64,000 nt of DNA from Candidatus Lernaella stagnicola. Its GTDB lineage: Bacteria; Lernaellota; Lernaellaia; Lernaellales; Lernaellaceae. Position 1 is the stretch's first letter, and every line of letters starts with the position of its first letter. Shown piece after piece: positions 36,821 through 47,120 of this stretch. The position numbers and the translations under genes were made by a program. The stretch spans positions 26,823 through 90,822 of the forward strand of contig JAVCCK010000016.1 in assembly GCA_030765525.1 (NCBI GenBank), given 5' to 3'. The notes under the pieces are model-generated. The model saw nothing but the letters and a program-made list of their open reading frames with translations. It made no database searches and was not told where the DNA came from.

Positions 36821-37168
36821 TCAGCAATATTCCTCGCAACGCCAAACCCCACCTCGGGCGTGAGACAACGTGCAGTCGTCGCGGTTGGCGCACGTGGCGC
36901 ACAACCCCTGAAACTGCGTATCACGCCCAGTTGGGGGGTTCAATTTCGTAACGTTTTGCGGTACGGCTTCGGTGGCCGCCGTTTCGAATTCTTCACAGGT
37001 CCAAATCGGATTCCGGTGGTCTTTGCGGTACATGCAGCCATCCAGATGCATGCAGGTCGCGCAAATGCCGAGTTCGCAGTTTTTCTCGGGCGGTTCGGGA
37101 ACCACTTTCACGGCGGCTTTCCGTTTCGAACGGCCTGCCGTCGGGGACTCGGTTGTCGAAAATGCCAT
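36821..37168 (-). CDS. Small protein with duplicated Cys4 motif
   Basis: A 115-residue protein made of two similar Cys modules. First: C-x4-C-x2-C-x5-C then WTCEEFE. Second: GLCATCANRDDC then VWRCEEYC. The shared pattern is GxCATC, a spaced Cys, W-x-CEE-[FY]. It could bind zinc or an Fe-S centre; I do not know a named family, though similar modules occur in sulfate-reducing deltaproteobacteria as far as I recall. The N-terminus is Ser/Thr/Lys-rich and likely disordered. ATG 37168 follows AAAGGAG. Confidence 0.65.
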   Translation of the reverse strand: MAFSTTESPTAGRSKRKAAVKVVPEPPEKNCELGICATCMHLDGCMYRKDHRNPIWTCEEFETAATEAVPQNVTKLNPPTGRDTQFQGLCATCANRDDCTLSHARGGVWRCEEYC

Positions 37169-37400
37169 GGCACGCTCCTTTTGTTTCCGTGGGACTGTGT
37201 ATTCCGGTGCGGGGTAGAGCAAAAGCGATGCCGGATTCGAAAGGGGGCGTTTTCAGCTTCGTATCGTTATGAATTAATAGGAGAAAATTCTTTTTTCACG
37301 GATTTCGCACGAGGGCGTCGCGGCTGCATAAGCGGGGAGAAACACCCCGGCGGGGAGTAACGCCCCACCTAAAGATGGAGACCGTGAGAGGCGTGGCGAC

Positions 37401-38747
37401 TCAGCTATCGAGGCCGAAGCGTTTGATTTTTTCGCGCAGGGTTTTGCGGTCGATCCCCAATACTTCGGCGGCGTGGGTCTTGTTGCCCTCCAGGTGTTGC
37501 AGAACGCGGCGGATGTGATCGGCTTCGACTTCGGCCAGCGTGCGACTAAGTCCGGATTCGCGGGCCGCGGAATGCCGCATCTCAACCGGCAGATCCGGCG
37601 CGTCGATCTCCGGCCCGCTCATCACCACCACGCGTTGGACGGCGTTTTCCAGCTCGCGGACATTACCCGGCCAATAGTACTGACTCAGTGCGCCAATGGC
37701 GCGCTTGGTGAAGCGGGGTTTCGGGCAACCCATTTCCTTGGCGTATTTCGCGGCGAAATAGTCGAGCAGCAAAAGCAGATCCTTGTCCCGCTCCCGCAGC
37801 GGCGGCACGGCGATGGTGATCACGTTGAGGCGAAAATACAGGTCTTCACGAAACACGCCCTTGGCCACCAGCGCCGGGAGGTCCTTGTTGGTCGCGGCGA
37901 GAATACGCACGTCGATCTGCCGTTCCTTGGTGTCGCCGACCAGCACGACCTTTTTATCTTGCAGCACCCGCAGCAGCTTGATCTGGATCACCGGGGTCAA
38001 ATCGCCGATTTCGTCCAGGAAAAGCGTGCCTCCGTCGGCCACCTGAAAAAATCCGGCGCGGCTTTGCAGCGCTCCGGTGAACGCGCCGCGCACGTGGCCG
38101 AACAGTTCGCTCTCCAAAAGGTTTTCCGGTATGCCGGCGCAGTTGATCGGCACGAAGGCTCCGGTCGAGCGTTGGCTGTTGTAGTGAATCGCCCGGGCCA
38201 CCAGTTCCTTGCCCGTGCCGCTTTCGCCGGAGATGAGCACTGTGGCGTTGGCCCGGGCGCTTTTGGCGATGGTGGCGAAAACCCGCTGCATGGCCGGCGA
38301 CTGTCCGATCAAGCCGCCGGTGTCGATTGGCGGCGGGGCAGCTTCTTGTTCGCGACGTTTTTCGAGTTTGGCCAACGAGTCGCAAACGGCGGCGATAAGT
38401 TCGTCGTCGGTAAAGGGTTTGGGCAGGTAGTTTTCCGCGCCCTCCTTGACGGCCTCGACCGCGCCGGAAATCGACGGATAGCCGGTGATGATCATGACTT
38501 CCGTGTTCCCGTGGTTTTCGCGGACATGGCGAACTAGGTCCATGCCGCTTTGCCCCGGCATTTTCAAATCCGTGATGACCAGATCCACGTCCGAGTCACG
38601 TAGGATCTCCAGCGCGCCGGGCACCCCATCGGCGGTCAGAACGCGGCAGCCGACGGCCGTGAGATTGCGCTGCAAAACTTCGAGCGTTGCGGGAGAGTCG
38701 TCCACGACAAGCACGAGGGGTTTGGGGATCGGCAATTTACTGATCAC
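37401..38747 (-). CDS. NtrC-family sigma-54 response regulator
   Basis: A 448-residue regulator. Receiver domain with phospho-acceptor Asp60 (VITDLKMPG) and Lys in LPKPF; AAA+ domain with Walker A GESGTGKE (near 174-181), the sigma-54 contact loop GAFTGA (221-226) and [12 protein letters not shown]-terminal Fis-type HTH ([18 protein letters not shown]). It should activate sigma-54 promoters when phosphorylated. GTG 38747 overlaps the stop of the histidine kinase upstream by 11 bp, so the two form a cognate pair. Target genes are not evident. Confidence 0.93.
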   Translation of the reverse strand: MISKLPIPKPLVLVVDDSPATLEVLQRNLTAVGCRVLTADGVPGALEILRDSDVDLVITDLKMPGQSGMDLVRHVRENHGNTEVMIITGYPSISGAVEAVKEGAENYLPKPFTDDELIAAVCDSLAKLEKRREQEAAPPPIDTGGLIGQSPAMQRVFATIAKSARANATVLISGESGTGKELVARAIHYNSQRSTGAFVPINCAGIPENLLESELFGHVRGAFTGALQSRAGFFQVADGGTLFLDEIGDLTPVIQIKLLRVLQDKKVVLVGDTKERQIDVRILAATNKDLPALVAKGVFREDLYFRLNVITIAVPPLRERDKDLLLLLDYFAAKYAKEMGCPKPRFTKRAIGALSQYYWPGNVRELENAVQRVVVMSGPEIDAPDLPVEMRHSAARESGLSRTLAEVEADHIRRVLQHLEGNKTHAAEVLGIDRKTLREKIKRFGLDS

Positions 38748-40377
38748 GTTCTTCTCCCGGTTGGTCGTAGCCGTTGATTAGCGGCAGCATCATGACAAAA
38801 CGGGTGCCCTGCCCGGGCCGACTTTCCACGTCGATGGTTCCGCCATGAGCTTGGATGATGCCGTGTACCACCGCGAGGCCCAGGCCGGTGCCTTGGTCGA
38901 TGTTCTTGGTGGTGAAAAAGGGCAGGAACGCTTGGGATCGCACGGCTTCGTCCATCCCCAAGCCGTTGTCGGCGACGGTGAGGCAAAGGTGGTCGCCTTT
39001 TGGCTCGAGGCCGAGGCGCACGGTGCCGCCCTCGGGCATCGCCTGCAGGGCGTTGACCAGTAGGTTCATCATCACCTGGGTTAACTGACCGGGGTCGGCG
39101 ACCAGTTCCGGCACGTCGGGGTCGAAGTTTTGTTGCACGACAACGCCGGCCTTTTCGAAGCGGTGCTGCAGAATTCCCAGGACGTCGGCGACGATGTGCG
39201 GGATATCCACGGCGGTTTTCTGCGGCGGCAGTTGTCGCCCGAAAAACAACAGCTTCTTGACCACTTCCCGCGAGTGCAAAGCGGCGTCGCGAATGCGCGC
39301 CACATCGCGGCGTGTTTGGTCGCCGAGCGCTTCGTCTTTCAGCGCCAGTTGGGCGAAGCCCAAGATGCTCGCCAGCGGCTCGTTGATCTCGTGCGCCATA
39401 CCCGCGGCCAGTTGGCCGATCGTGGCCAAGCGGTCGGCCCGATGCAATTGCGCTTCCATGTCGGCGCGTTCTTGCTCGCGTTCCTTGTTTTTCAAGATCA
39501 CCGCGATTTGACCGACGATCGCGCCGATCAAATGGCGTTCCTCGCTTAGGAAGGGGCCTTCGTCGCGCTGGGGCCGCGCTTCGGAATACATCACTTCGAG
39601 ACTGCCGCGCGCGCGGTTGTTCAAGATGATCGGCTCCCGCATCACGTACGCGGGTTCGGCGAAGGAAGAGGAGCGGTATTCCACGTCGTCGACCACCAGG
39701 CGGCACGAGGCGATTTCCGGATACCGCCACGCCGCGGCCACGTGGTCGGGAATTTGTTTCAGCGCGTCGGCAAGGGAGGTGCCGGTTTTGTTCACGACAT
39801 TCATGATCTCATAGAGGCCGGTCAATTCCTTCACGCGCTCGCGCAGGGCGGCAACGGTTCGCTGGTGGGCCAAAGCGCTGGCGAGCACTTGGGCCAAGGC
39901 GGTGAATTCCACGGCGTCGACCGAGGTGAAGAAATCCGGTTGCTTGTCGGCCAGGCACAGCAGGCCGAGGGAACGATCACCGGCGCGCAACGGCAGCACC
40001 AAGCGTGTGCCGGGCGGCTTGTCCGGCAGGTTCATAATGCCGCCCGCCCGCTTGCCGGAAAAGATTTCGGCCAGGGTGGTTTCCAGCGTGCTGTCATCGG
40101 CCAGGGCGGGCAGCGGGTGTCCGTTCGGGCCGGTGGCGCACGGGGCGACCGCGGCATGGAAGTGGGGGGTTGCGTTGGCTTCGGTCACGGTTTGCAGGAA
40201 CTTGTTTTGCTCCAACACCCGCAATTCGACGACGTCGCATGAAAGGGTGTCCACCAGGACTTTGGAAACGCGTTCCATGAAATCCACGCGCGAGGCGCTC
40301 TGGTTGATTAAGGCCAGCAGGGGGCCGAGTAAGTCGAGGAATTCCTGAACGCGCTTGGGAATCGACGGGACAGTCAT
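38737..40377 (-). CDS. GAF-domain sensor histidine kinase
   Basis: A 546-residue cytosolic kinase: two GAF-like domains (about 20-190 and 195-300), then a DHp domain with phospho-His329 in [10 protein letters not shown], and an HATPase domain with N-box [12 protein letters not shown]1 DNGLGMD and G2 GTGLGLAVV. No TM helix, so it senses an internal signal. ATG 40377 has AAGGA upstream; ATG 40392 is the alternative. It is the kinase of the NtrC-type regulator that follows. Confidence 0.92.
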   Translation of the reverse strand: MTVPSIPKRVQEFLDLLGPLLALINQSASRVDFMERVSKVLVDTLSCDVVELRVLEQNKFLQTVTEANATPHFHAAVAPCATGPNGHPLPALADDSTLETTLAEIFSGKRAGGIMNLPDKPPGTRLVLPLRAGDRSLGLLCLADKQPDFFTSVDAVEFTALAQVLASALAHQRTVAALRERVKELTGLYEIMNVVNKTGTSLADALKQIPDHVAAAWRYPEIASCRLVVDDVEYRSSSFAEPAYVMREPIILNNRARGSLEVMYSEARPQRDEGPFLSEERHLIGAIVGQIAVILKNKEREQERADMEAQLHRADRLATIGQLAAGMAHEINEPLASILGFAQLALKDEALGDQTRRDVARIRDAALHSREVVKKLLFFGRQLPPQKTAVDIPHIVADVLGILQHRFEKAGVVVQQNFDPDVPELVADPGQLTQVMMNLLVNALQAMPEGGTVRLGLEPKGDHLCLTVADNGLGMDEAVRSQAFLPFFTTKNIDQGTGLGLAVVHGIIQAHGGTIDVESRPGQGTRFVMMLPLINGYDQPGEERDQ

Positions 40378-40497
40378 GAGCAAGTCCTTCATCGTGAATC
40401 ATACCGGCCGACTTTCGCGCTTCTGCCCGCCGGGAGCAAGCCGGGAGGGTTTGACGGACGGTGCCGCCGTGCGCACAGTAGCAAGCGGAGGTACGCG

Positions 40498-40836
40498 ATG
40501 CCGATCTACGAGTATCGTTGCGAAGACTGCGGGCAGGTCAGCAGTTTCATGGAAAAGATGTTCGAGCGCCCGCGCCTGTTTCGCCGCCGCAAGCGCTGCA
40601 AGCATTGCCGGAGCAAGCGTCTGGTGAAAATCCCGAGCGGTTTCGGCGTGAGCGTCGAGCGCACGCAGACCGAGATGCTCAACGAACTCAAGTCGATGGG
40701 TAACGTGCAATTCGTGCCGCAGCAGGCGAGTCCGACACCCCAAGGGCCGCCGGACGGCAAGTGTCCGTATTGCGATGCGGACCAGAGCCAGGAAGAAAAG
40801 AAGCCGCCGGAACCCGAGAAGATCGAGGTGATCTGA
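40498..40836 (+). CDS. FmdB-type zinc-ribbon protein
   Basis: A 112-residue protein starting MPIYEYRCEDCG, the signature of the FmdB/CxxC regulatory family, with CKHC as second knuckle. An additional CPYC near the C-terminus is unusual. Named after a putative regulator of methylamide metabolism; real function in most bacteria is unknown. GCGGAGG precedes the ATG. It converges directly on panE (stop codons adjoin). Confidence 0.8.
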   Translation: MPIYEYRCEDCGQVSSFMEKMFERPRLFRRRKRCKHCRSKRLVKIPSGFGVSVERTQTEMLNELKSMGNVQFVPQQASPTPQGPPDGKCPYCDADQSQEEKKPPEPEKIEVI

Positions 40837-41751
40837 CTACTTGGCGGCCTCCAAGGTTTCCACCAAGCGCAACAACGCCAGGTTAACCGGCGCCTGCATG
40901 CCCAGGGTTTCGGCCAACCGCACAACGGCGCCGTTGATCGCCTCGACCTCCGAACGCCGCCCCTTGTAGATGTCCTGCTGCATCGAGGATAAGTTGTCGG
41001 CCGTGCGCGAAAGAAGCTTTTCAACCTGGCTCACCGGGTTGTAGTAGGGCAGATCGATGCCCGCCTGCCGGACAATCGCCTCGGCCTCGCGGACCGCCGA
41101 TTTGGACAACTCCCACGCGGACTCGATTTCCAGCACCTTGCCGTTCCGGATGCGGGTGAGCGCGGTGATAGCGCCGACGCCGATCTTGATCAGCACCCGG
41201 CCCCACAGCAGAGAATCCAGATTGTCGGCCACCGAGGTCTTGATGCCGTGGCGGCTGAAGAACGACGCGACCATTTCGGCGCGATCGCGGCGGTTAGGGT
41301 CTTTGGCGGCAAGCGTAGTGTCGCCCCAACTGGTGTGCAGCACATGACCGGGGGCCAGCAACGCGGCGCCGATACTCGTCGTACCGGCCACGATACGCTC
41401 GCAACCCAAGGCGTCGGCCAGCGTGGTTTCGTTGCCGATGCCGTTTTGCAGCGAGACGACGACGGTGCGCGGTCCGAGAATCGGGCGGATGGCTTCGGCT
41501 GCGGCGGGGGCGTCGTGGCTTTTGACCAACGAGAGGACCAGTTCCGGGTGTGATTTGCCGTTGGATACGGCGGCGATGGGTACCGGGACGATCTCCACCC
41601 CGCTGATGCCTTCTACATGCAGACCCGCCGATTGCACCGCTTTGACGATGGCCGAATTTTTCTCGACAAGCGACACCTCGGCGCCGGCGCGATGCAGTAA
41701 GTAGGCGAACAGGCTACCCAAGGCGCCCGCCCCAACGATGACCGTTTTCAT
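40837..41751 (-). CDS. panE: 2-dehydropantoate 2-reductase
   Basis: A 304-residue ketopantoate reductase family enzyme. N-terminal NADP motif GAGALGSLFAYLL; central LVLSLVKSHDAPAAAEAI; ALQNGIGNE-like stretch (SLQNGIGNETTLAD); C-terminal catalytic Lys in GRVLIKIGVGAITAL; and MQQDIYKGRRSEVEAINGAV. It reduces ketopantoate to pantoate in coenzyme A synthesis, though the family also has other 2-keto-acid reductases. Not in an operon with panB/panC here. Confidence 0.85.
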   Translation of the reverse strand: MKTVIVGAGALGSLFAYLLHRAGAEVSLVEKNSAIVKAVQSAGLHVEGISGVEIVPVPIAAVSNGKSHPELVLSLVKSHDAPAAAEAIRPILGPRTVVVSLQNGIGNETTLADALGCERIVAGTTSIGAALLAPGHVLHTSWGDTTLAAKDPNRRDRAEMVASFFSRHGIKTSVADNLDSLLWGRVLIKIGVGAITALTRIRNGKVLEIESAWELSKSAVREAEAIVRQAGIDLPYYNPVSQVEKLLSRTADNLSSMQQDIYKGRRSEVEAINGAVVRLAETLGMQAPVNLALLRLVETLEAAK

Positions 41752-41852
41752 TTATCCCCCTGTAGGCTTTTTCGTTTTAGGCGGGGGCGGGCGGCGCGTC
41801 AAGTTGCGGGCGGCGTTTTTGGGGCGCGGTGCCGGTGGGCGTCGGGGCCCGG

Positions 41853-43310
41853 TCAGACGTGCTCGCCGAAGAAAAAGCGCAGCAAACGACGCTCCCACGG
41901 TCGCCCGAAGCGTCGCCGCCGCAGTCTCCGGCGCGAAAGCGGTCGCAACACTTTGAGCAGCAAGGACGCCAGCGGGCCGGGGCGGTAGGTCGTGAGTTTG
42001 TCGTCGATAAACAGGCTCGCGGTGTAGATCACGCCCAGTTGCGCGGCGAGTTCCGGGCTCACCCAGGGGGCGCGGCTGTAGTTCCAGGAGGCGTCGGCGA
42101 GGTCGGCCGCCGTGGGGATCGCATATCCGCGCGCCGCCAAATCTTGCGCCAACGTGGTGCCCGGGTAGGGCGTGTAGGCGTAGATCGGCGAGACCAGCGC
42201 CCCGGCTTTGGTCAGGTCGAGGGCCAGGTCCAAGGTTTGCCCGCGATCGGCTTCGTCTTCGTCCGGAAAGCCGATCATCAAATTGATCCACGGGCGTATA
42301 CCGGCGGCCAGCAGGCGTTTGACCTGCGCGTGCACGAGCCCCGGCTCTTCGCTTTTGTGGAGCATTTCGGCGATGCGCGGCGAACCCGTTTCGACGCCGA
42401 TGTCCACGCGGTCCAGTCCGCCGGCCGCCAACTGGGCCAGTTCGCTGTTTTCCATCGCCGCCAGATCGCGCAGCCGGCCGCCGTTGCTGGTCCACGTCAA
42501 TCCGGGATGACGGCGCGGCATCAGGCGGGCGATTTGCAGGGCGCGTTCGCGGTCGGCGAAAAAGTTGTCGTCCACGAAATCGATGTGCCCGGCCCGCGGG
42601 AAGGTGCGGGTGAGATCGTCGATGGCCCGCATAACCCAGTCGGCGGGGGCGCCGCGCCAGAAGGGTTTCGTTCGCGTGGAGAGGTAGCAGTAGGTGCATC
42701 GGCCGGGGCAGCCGCGGCTGGTTTCGAGCACGCCGACCCACTTGTTTTGTTTGCGATAGAGGTAGTCGTGTCTCAGCAGCGTGAAGGGCAGCCGCTCGAT
42801 GCGTTCGAGTTCGAAGGGCGCGGGTTCGCCGGTGCGGCTTACGCCACTTGCGTCGCGATGCCACACGCCGGGCACGTTTTGGACGGAATCAGCGTCGCGT
42901 AATGCGGCGGCCAGTTGCGCGAAAGCGTCTTCGCCGTCACCGATAATGGCGTAATCGGCCAGGCCGTCGCGGACGAGGGTTTCGCCGAAGAGGGTGGCGT
43001 GTTTGCCGCCCCACACGATCGGTCCGATTTCCGCCTTACGCAGGACGGCAGCGGTTTCGGAGGCGGTTTTAGCCTGGAGGCCGGTGATGGCGGTCAAACC
43101 GACGGCCAGGATTTCGGGATCGCGCCAGCGTTGCAGCAGGTCGCCGGTGAGGCGGGTCAGGCGCAGGTCGACGATTTCCACCTTGATGTCGTCGGGTACG
43201 AGCGCCGCGACGTACACCAGGGCCAAGGGCAACGAAGGTTTGCCTTTGCCTTTTTCCAGCCCGAAACCGGGGGGCTGCAACAGTAGGATCTTTCGATTCA
43301 CGACTTTCAC
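41853..43310 (-). CDS. B12-binding radical SAM protein
   Basis: About 485 residues. An N-terminal cobalamin-binding-like domain (PPGFGLEKGKGKPSLPLALVY in two parts, VGLTAITGLQAKTA, IVWGGKHATLFGETLV) precedes the radical SAM core with R-G-C-P-G-R-C-T-Y-C-Y (C-x3-C-x2-C for the 4Fe-4S cluster). The C-terminus is very Arg-rich (SRRRLRRRRFGR). The DxHxxG cobalamin motif is not seen in standard form, so cofactor use is inferred from layout. Substrate unknown. The start is uncertain: GTG 43310, 43337 and 43301 are all possible, none with a strong site. Confidence 0.82.
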   Translation of the reverse strand: MKVVNRKILLLQPPGFGLEKGKGKPSLPLALVYVAALVPDDIKVEIVDLRLTRLTGDLLQRWRDPEILAVGLTAITGLQAKTASETAAVLRKAEIGPIVWGGKHATLFGETLVRDGLADYAIIGDGEDAFAQLAAALRDADSVQNVPGVWHRDASGVSRTGEPAPFELERIERLPFTLLRHDYLYRKQNKWVGVLETSRGCPGRCTYCYLSTRTKPFWRGAPADWVMRAIDDLTRTFPRAGHIDFVDDNFFADRERALQIARLMPRRHPGLTWTSNGGRLRDLAAMENSELAQLAAGGLDRVDIGVETGSPRIAEMLHKSEEPGLVHAQVKRLLAAGIRPWINLMIGFPDEDEADRGQTLDLALDLTKAGALVSPIYAYTPYPGTTLAQDLAARGYAIPTAADLADASWNYSRAPWVSPELAAQLGVIYTASLFIDDKLTTYRPGPLASLLLKVLRPLSRRRLRRRRFGRPWERRLLRFFFGEHV

Positions 43311-43375
43311 GCGCGTAGAAATTAAACGGGCCGACACTTAACATGTCGACCCGTCAAAATGTCTTGAACGATACG

Positions 43376-44038
43376 CTACAGGGGTTGAACGTCCTTCGGT
43401 TTTTCCTCTTTCTTAGCCGGGGCCGGCTTGTCGCCGTTTTTCGATCCGACTTTGTCTTTCAAGGCATTGAGCGACGCGGCAACCGCTTCGAGTTCGGCCG
43501 CGAAAGTCGGGTCGGCGGTTGCTTTGAGATCGTTCAGCGTTTCCCGCAGCGAGTCCAAGTCGCGCAAGAAAAGCGCCTCGTTGACTTTGCGGTTGACGAC
43601 ATCGCTGCTTTTCACGATTTGCAGCAATGAATCATTGACGGCCGCAAAGCGCGTGTCGATCGATTTTTCGAGTTCTTCGACCGTCGGCGTCGGTTTGACC
43701 GCGTTGATACTAATCAGCACGAGCGCGAGAGCCGCAAGGATCAAGGCGAGCCCTGGAATAAAGCCTACGTTTTTCTTTTCATCCACTGCCGTTCCCTCCT
43801 TAACTCTGGGTTGACTGTCTTTTTGAGCTTGGCTTTGAACGTAATCAGGTTCTTTGGATTTCGGTGTTTCCGGCGGATTTGCGGCGACCGGCGGATCAGG
43901 CTGCGGCGCATCAGCCTTCGGGTTCGCCGAGGCTTCGGCAGCCTCGAACAGGCGCTTATGACTGATGCAATAATCGCTTCCGGCCACGGCATTCGCCTGG
44001 CACGGGTTCCCCGCCTTGGTGGTCGCTTTACATTTCAC
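43376..44038 (-). CDS. Membrane protein with N-terminal Cys/His zinc module
   Basis: A 220-residue protein. N-terminal CKATTKAGNPCQANAVAGSDYC then H is a small C-C-C-H zinc module seen in phage and bacterial proteins. A Pro-rich linker, one TM helix (about 93-111) and a coiled-coil C-terminal domain follow, ending in a Lys/Pro-rich tail. The C-terminal part is likely outside the cytoplasm. Function unknown. Confidence 0.65.
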   Translation of the reverse strand: MKCKATTKAGNPCQANAVAGSDYCISHKRLFEAAEASANPKADAPQPDPPVAANPPETPKSKEPDYVQSQAQKDSQPRVKEGTAVDEKKNVGFIPGLALILAALALVLISINAVKPTPTVEELEKSIDTRFAAVNDSLLQIVKSSDVVNRKVNEALFLRDLDSLRETLNDLKATADPTFAAELEAVAASLNALKDKVGSKNGDKPAPAKKEEKPKDVQPL

Positions 44039-44142
44039 GAATTGAAAACCCCGAACAATCTATCCCACATATAACTGGTGACAAAAGGAAGATAACAACC
44101 TCCCGACCACCATGTCAAGCAAGCGGCCGCGGACCGCAGCGA

Positions 44143-44994
44143 TCAGGACGGCCGTTTCAAGTCGTTTAGGCTGAACATCTTCGCCAGCACTTTGTCGAGC
44201 ACCGAGGTGGGCAGCCATTTCTGCATCGCGACGAATTTCGCCGCCCCGCTGCCCAACCGGAGCACCGGCGGCGCTTTTTCCGCCGTGACCGCCGCCACGA
44301 CTTCCCGCGCGAATTCGCCGGTATCCATGGCGTCCTTTTGCGACGATTGCGCGCGCTTGATCAACCCGTCCTTGATCGGTGCGTACCAAGAGCCTTCGCC
44401 CCCGTAACGCTTGGCGAAGCCTTCAGCGGCGCTGCCGAATCCGGAACGAATCGCGCCCGGCTGAACGAGGATCACGTCGATCCCAAAAGGTGCCAACTCC
44501 ATGCGCAAGGCGTCGGAAAACACATGCAGCGCCGCTTTCGAGGCACAGTACGCCCCGGCGAAGGGCGAAACGAGAATGCCCGAAACGCTGCCCATGTTGA
44601 CGATCCGCCCGCTGCCTCGTTCGACCATCTGCGGCGCGACCGCGCGGGCCAACGCCAGCGGCCCGACGACGTTGGTTTCCAACTGGTGACGCACGTCTTC
44701 GGAGGAGATTTCAATCGTCGGCGCAATCAGGCCGTAACCGGCGTTATTGACAACGATGTCCACCCGCCCCGCCGTTTCCACCGCGAAGTCCACCGCGGCG
44801 CGGATCGACGTTTCGTCGGTTACGTCCACGCGCGTGGTTTCGAAACCGGCTTCGCGCAATTCGTCGATCGACTCGGGCCGTCGCGCGGTGGCGATCACCC
44901 GGTGGCCTTGACGGCGAAACTCCTCGGCCAAGGCGCGCCCGATGCCCGAGGAGCAACCGGTGATTAAAACGACTTGGTTTTGCAGTGCGCTCAT
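44143..44994 (-). CDS. Short-chain dehydrogenase/reductase
   Basis: A 283-residue classical SDR. Cofactor motif TGCSSGIG, VNNAG, catalytic Ser in GSVSG, and Y-x3-K in YCASK. It oxidises a hydroxyl or reduces a keto group with NAD(P). ATG 44994 follows GGGAG and lies 10 bp after the acyl-CoA dehydrogenase stop, so it is the last gene of the beta-oxidation-like operon. Substrate not predictable, although the operon suggests a CoA-linked hydroxy acid or a sterol-like substrate. Confidence 0.88.
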   Translation of the reverse strand: MSALQNQVVLITGCSSGIGRALAEEFRRQGHRVIATARRPESIDELREAGFETTRVDVTDETSIRAAVDFAVETAGRVDIVVNNAGYGLIAPTIEISSEDVRHQLETNVVGPLALARAVAPQMVERGSGRIVNMGSVSGILVSPFAGAYCASKAALHVFSDALRMELAPFGIDVILVQPGAIRSGFGSAAEGFAKRYGGEGSWYAPIKDGLIKRAQSSQKDAMDTGEFAREVVAAVTAEKAPPVLRLGSGAAKFVAMQKWLPTSVLDKVLAKMFSLNDLKRPS

Positions 44995-45004
44995 CACGAA
45001 CTCC

Positions 45005-46627
45005 CTACCGATACCCGACAAACAGGTGCTCGGCCAATTGATCTTCCAGTTGGGCCGCGGCGGGAAAACGCGCCAACCAACTCCGCGTTTCTTCCGACCG
45101 CTTTGTCAGGCCCGCGTCATGCTCGGCGTCGGGCAATCCCGCGAGGGATTCGACCGCCATTTCGTGCAGCAACCACCAACCATGCCGCAGTTCGATCGCC
45201 GTTTCCAGGGCGAGGCGTTCGAGGTCGGTTTCCTCGTTGACCAACGCCGCTTCGATCATCAGGCAGACCGCGTCGAGCGACACGTAAGCTTCGGATAGTT
45301 GCTTGCCGAAAGGTGCGGTTTTGGCCAGCGGCCGCCCGCCGGCATCGATTTCATCGGCCGCAGCGAGCGTGTCGAGCAACCACGCCCGGCCTTTGTTCGC
45401 GCCTTCGAGGACCGTAGCCAGTAGCGCCGGCGCGGCGTCGGGAAGCACGATCTCCCGCGGTTTGAGCGCGCCGCGATCATCGCGCAAAAGCTTGCTCATG
45501 ATGAGGTGCTGCACTTCGGTGGTGCCGCCGCCGATCGACGCCAGTTTGGAATCACGGAAGGCGCGCTCGACTTTCACTTCGTCCATCAGCCCCGCGCCGC
45601 CGAAGGCCTGCACCGCCAGCGAGGCCATCGCCGTGGCGCGCCCGCCGCAGAAGCATTTCGCCGCGGCCGCCTCCAGGGCATGCATGCCGCCTTGCCCCTT
45701 GAGCGCTGCGATGCGCCGCACCATCCACCGCGAGCCGGTAATGTACGAGGACAGCCTGGCGACCATCGACTGTACGGCGTGGAATTCGGCGATTGGTCGC
45801 CCGAATTGTTCGCGTTGCAAGGCGTATTCAATGGCCTGATCGAGTGACCGTTCCATCAGTCCGACCAGCGGCGAAAGCAACTGGCTGCGGTCCCACTCCA
45901 AGGCCGTGAGGCCGACGAAGAAGCCCATGCCCTCGGCGCTGACCAAATTCTCGGCGGGCACGAAACAATCTTCGAGGAAGACTTCCGCTGTGCCCGACGC
46001 CCGCACGCAGAGCTTGTCCATCGGCGGTCCGATCGACAGCCCGTCGGTATCGCGTTCCACCAGGAAGGCGCTGATACCCATCTGCTTGAGGCTCGGGTCT
46101 TTGGTGGCGAAGATCAGGTAAAGACCGCCTTCGGGCGCGTTGGTGATATACGTTTTTTGTCCGTTGAGAACGTAGCCGCCCTCGACCGGACGGTAGGTCG
46201 CGCGCAATCCTCCGGCGTCGGATCCGGCACCGGGTTCGGTCAACGCGAAGGCGCCGATGATCTCGCCGGTGGCCAGCTTGGGCAGGTAGCGTTGCATTTG
46301 TTCCGGCGAACAAAACTCGGCCAGTGTCGCGCCGAACAAGAAGGAATGCGCGCCCCATGACAGCATCAGTCCGCCGTCGGCGCCGGCGCGGCCGAAGGAT
46401 TCGCCCACCAAGGTACAGCCCAGCGGGTCCACGCCCGAGCCGCCGTATTCGGTGGGGAAACTCAAGCCCAACGCGCCGAACTCGGCCAGCTTTTGCCATG
46501 CGTCGGGCTTGATGACCTTCTCCGCCTCGTGCTTGTCGGCTAAAGGTCCGAGGACCTCCTTGCCGAAGCGATACGCCTCCGCCGCCAACGCGCGGTGATC
46601 CTCGGTGATGCGCAGTATCTCGTCCAT
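45005..46627 (-). CDS. Acyl-CoA dehydrogenase with C-terminal extension
   Basis: A 540-residue acyl-CoA dehydrogenase. ALTEPGAGSDAGG and WDRSQLLSPLVG belong to the flavin and core regions; near the end of the core the motif reads SIGGGTTEVQH, so the Glu of the YEGT motif is Gly. About 150 residues follow the core, mostly helical (DAVCLMIEAALVNEETDLER), unlike the 380-residue standard form; similar extensions occur in ACAD9/VLCAD-like enzymes. Middle gene of the operon. Confidence 0.88.
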   Translation of the reverse strand: MDEILRITEDHRALAAEAYRFGKEVLGPLADKHEAEKVIKPDAWQKLAEFGALGLSFPTEYGGSGVDPLGCTLVGESFGRAGADGGLMLSWGAHSFLFGATLAEFCSPEQMQRYLPKLATGEIIGAFALTEPGAGSDAGGLRATYRPVEGGYVLNGQKTYITNAPEGGLYLIFATKDPSLKQMGISAFLVERDTDGLSIGPPMDKLCVRASGTAEVFLEDCFVPAENLVSAEGMGFFVGLTALEWDRSQLLSPLVGLMERSLDQAIEYALQREQFGRPIAEFHAVQSMVARLSSYITGSRWMVRRIAALKGQGGMHALEAAAAKCFCGGRATAMASLAVQAFGGAGLMDEVKVERAFRDSKLASIGGGTTEVQHLIMSKLLRDDRGALKPREIVLPDAAPALLATVLEGANKGRAWLLDTLAAADEIDAGGRPLAKTAPFGKQLSEAYVSLDAVCLMIEAALVNEETDLERLALETAIELRHGWWLLHEMAVESLAGLPDAEHDAGLTKRSEETRSWLARFPAAAQLEDQLAEHLFVGYR

Positions 46628-46640
46628 GATCGCGTTCCTT

Positions 46641-47102
46641 TTAGACCGGTTCGAAGTGCGAAATGTCGAGAATTTCGCCGCGGCGGTCTTCCGGCGCTTT
46701 GAAAATGGCTTTCACGCGCATGCCGATCTGGAGGTCCTTGGCCGGATTGGCCACGCCCTGGATCGTGTGCATCATGCCGGTGTCGGCGCCGTCGAGCTTG
46801 ATGATCCCCACCGCCCACGGTTCGTCGCGCGGCGACGCGTCGGGGTTAAGGTAGGACACGCTGAAGGTGACAATCTCGCCCTCGGGTCCGACTTCCACCA
46901 GGCCCTCGGTGGGTTCGAAGCGGTCTTCGTCAAACGAGCGGGGCGGCACGAGTACGCGGCCCGATTTGGTTTTGGAGCCGAGGATTTTTCCTTCGTCGCG
47001 CAGGGCGATGAAAAATTTGCTGCCGACCTCGCCGGCGCTCCATTTGTATTCCTGGTCGAAGCGGCCGATACGGAAAATCAGTTCTTGCTTTTGTTCGGTC
47101 AT
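46641..47102 (-). CDS. OB-fold (DUF35-like) protein without zinc-ribbon cysteines
   Basis: A 153-residue protein. The C-terminal OB-fold (GEIVTFSVSYLNPDA, PWAVGIIKLDGAD, KDLQIGMRVKAIFKAPED) is of the DUF35 type. The N-terminal region, where most DUF35 proteins have a C-x2-C...C-x2-C ribbon, reads ILGSKTKSGRVLVPPRSF, with no cysteine. DUF35 proteins are partners of thiolase-like enzymes such as Ltp2, and this gene lies directly next to one. Confidence 0.8.
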   Translation of the reverse strand: MTEQKQELIFRIGRFDQEYKWSAGEVGSKFFIALRDEGKILGSKTKSGRVLVPPRSFDEDRFEPTEGLVEVGPEGEIVTFSVSYLNPDASPRDEPWAVGIIKLDGADTGMMHTIQGVANPAKDLQIGMRVKAIFKAPEDRRGEILDISHFEPV

Positions 47103-47120
47103 GGTATCCTCCCGTCGGCG

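Noticed and set aside
37169..37400. Possible small gene in the 232-bp gap before the NtrC-type regulator gene
   Set aside because: A ribosome-site-like AGGAG at about 37280 is not followed by a usable start, and no reading frame has protein-like features.
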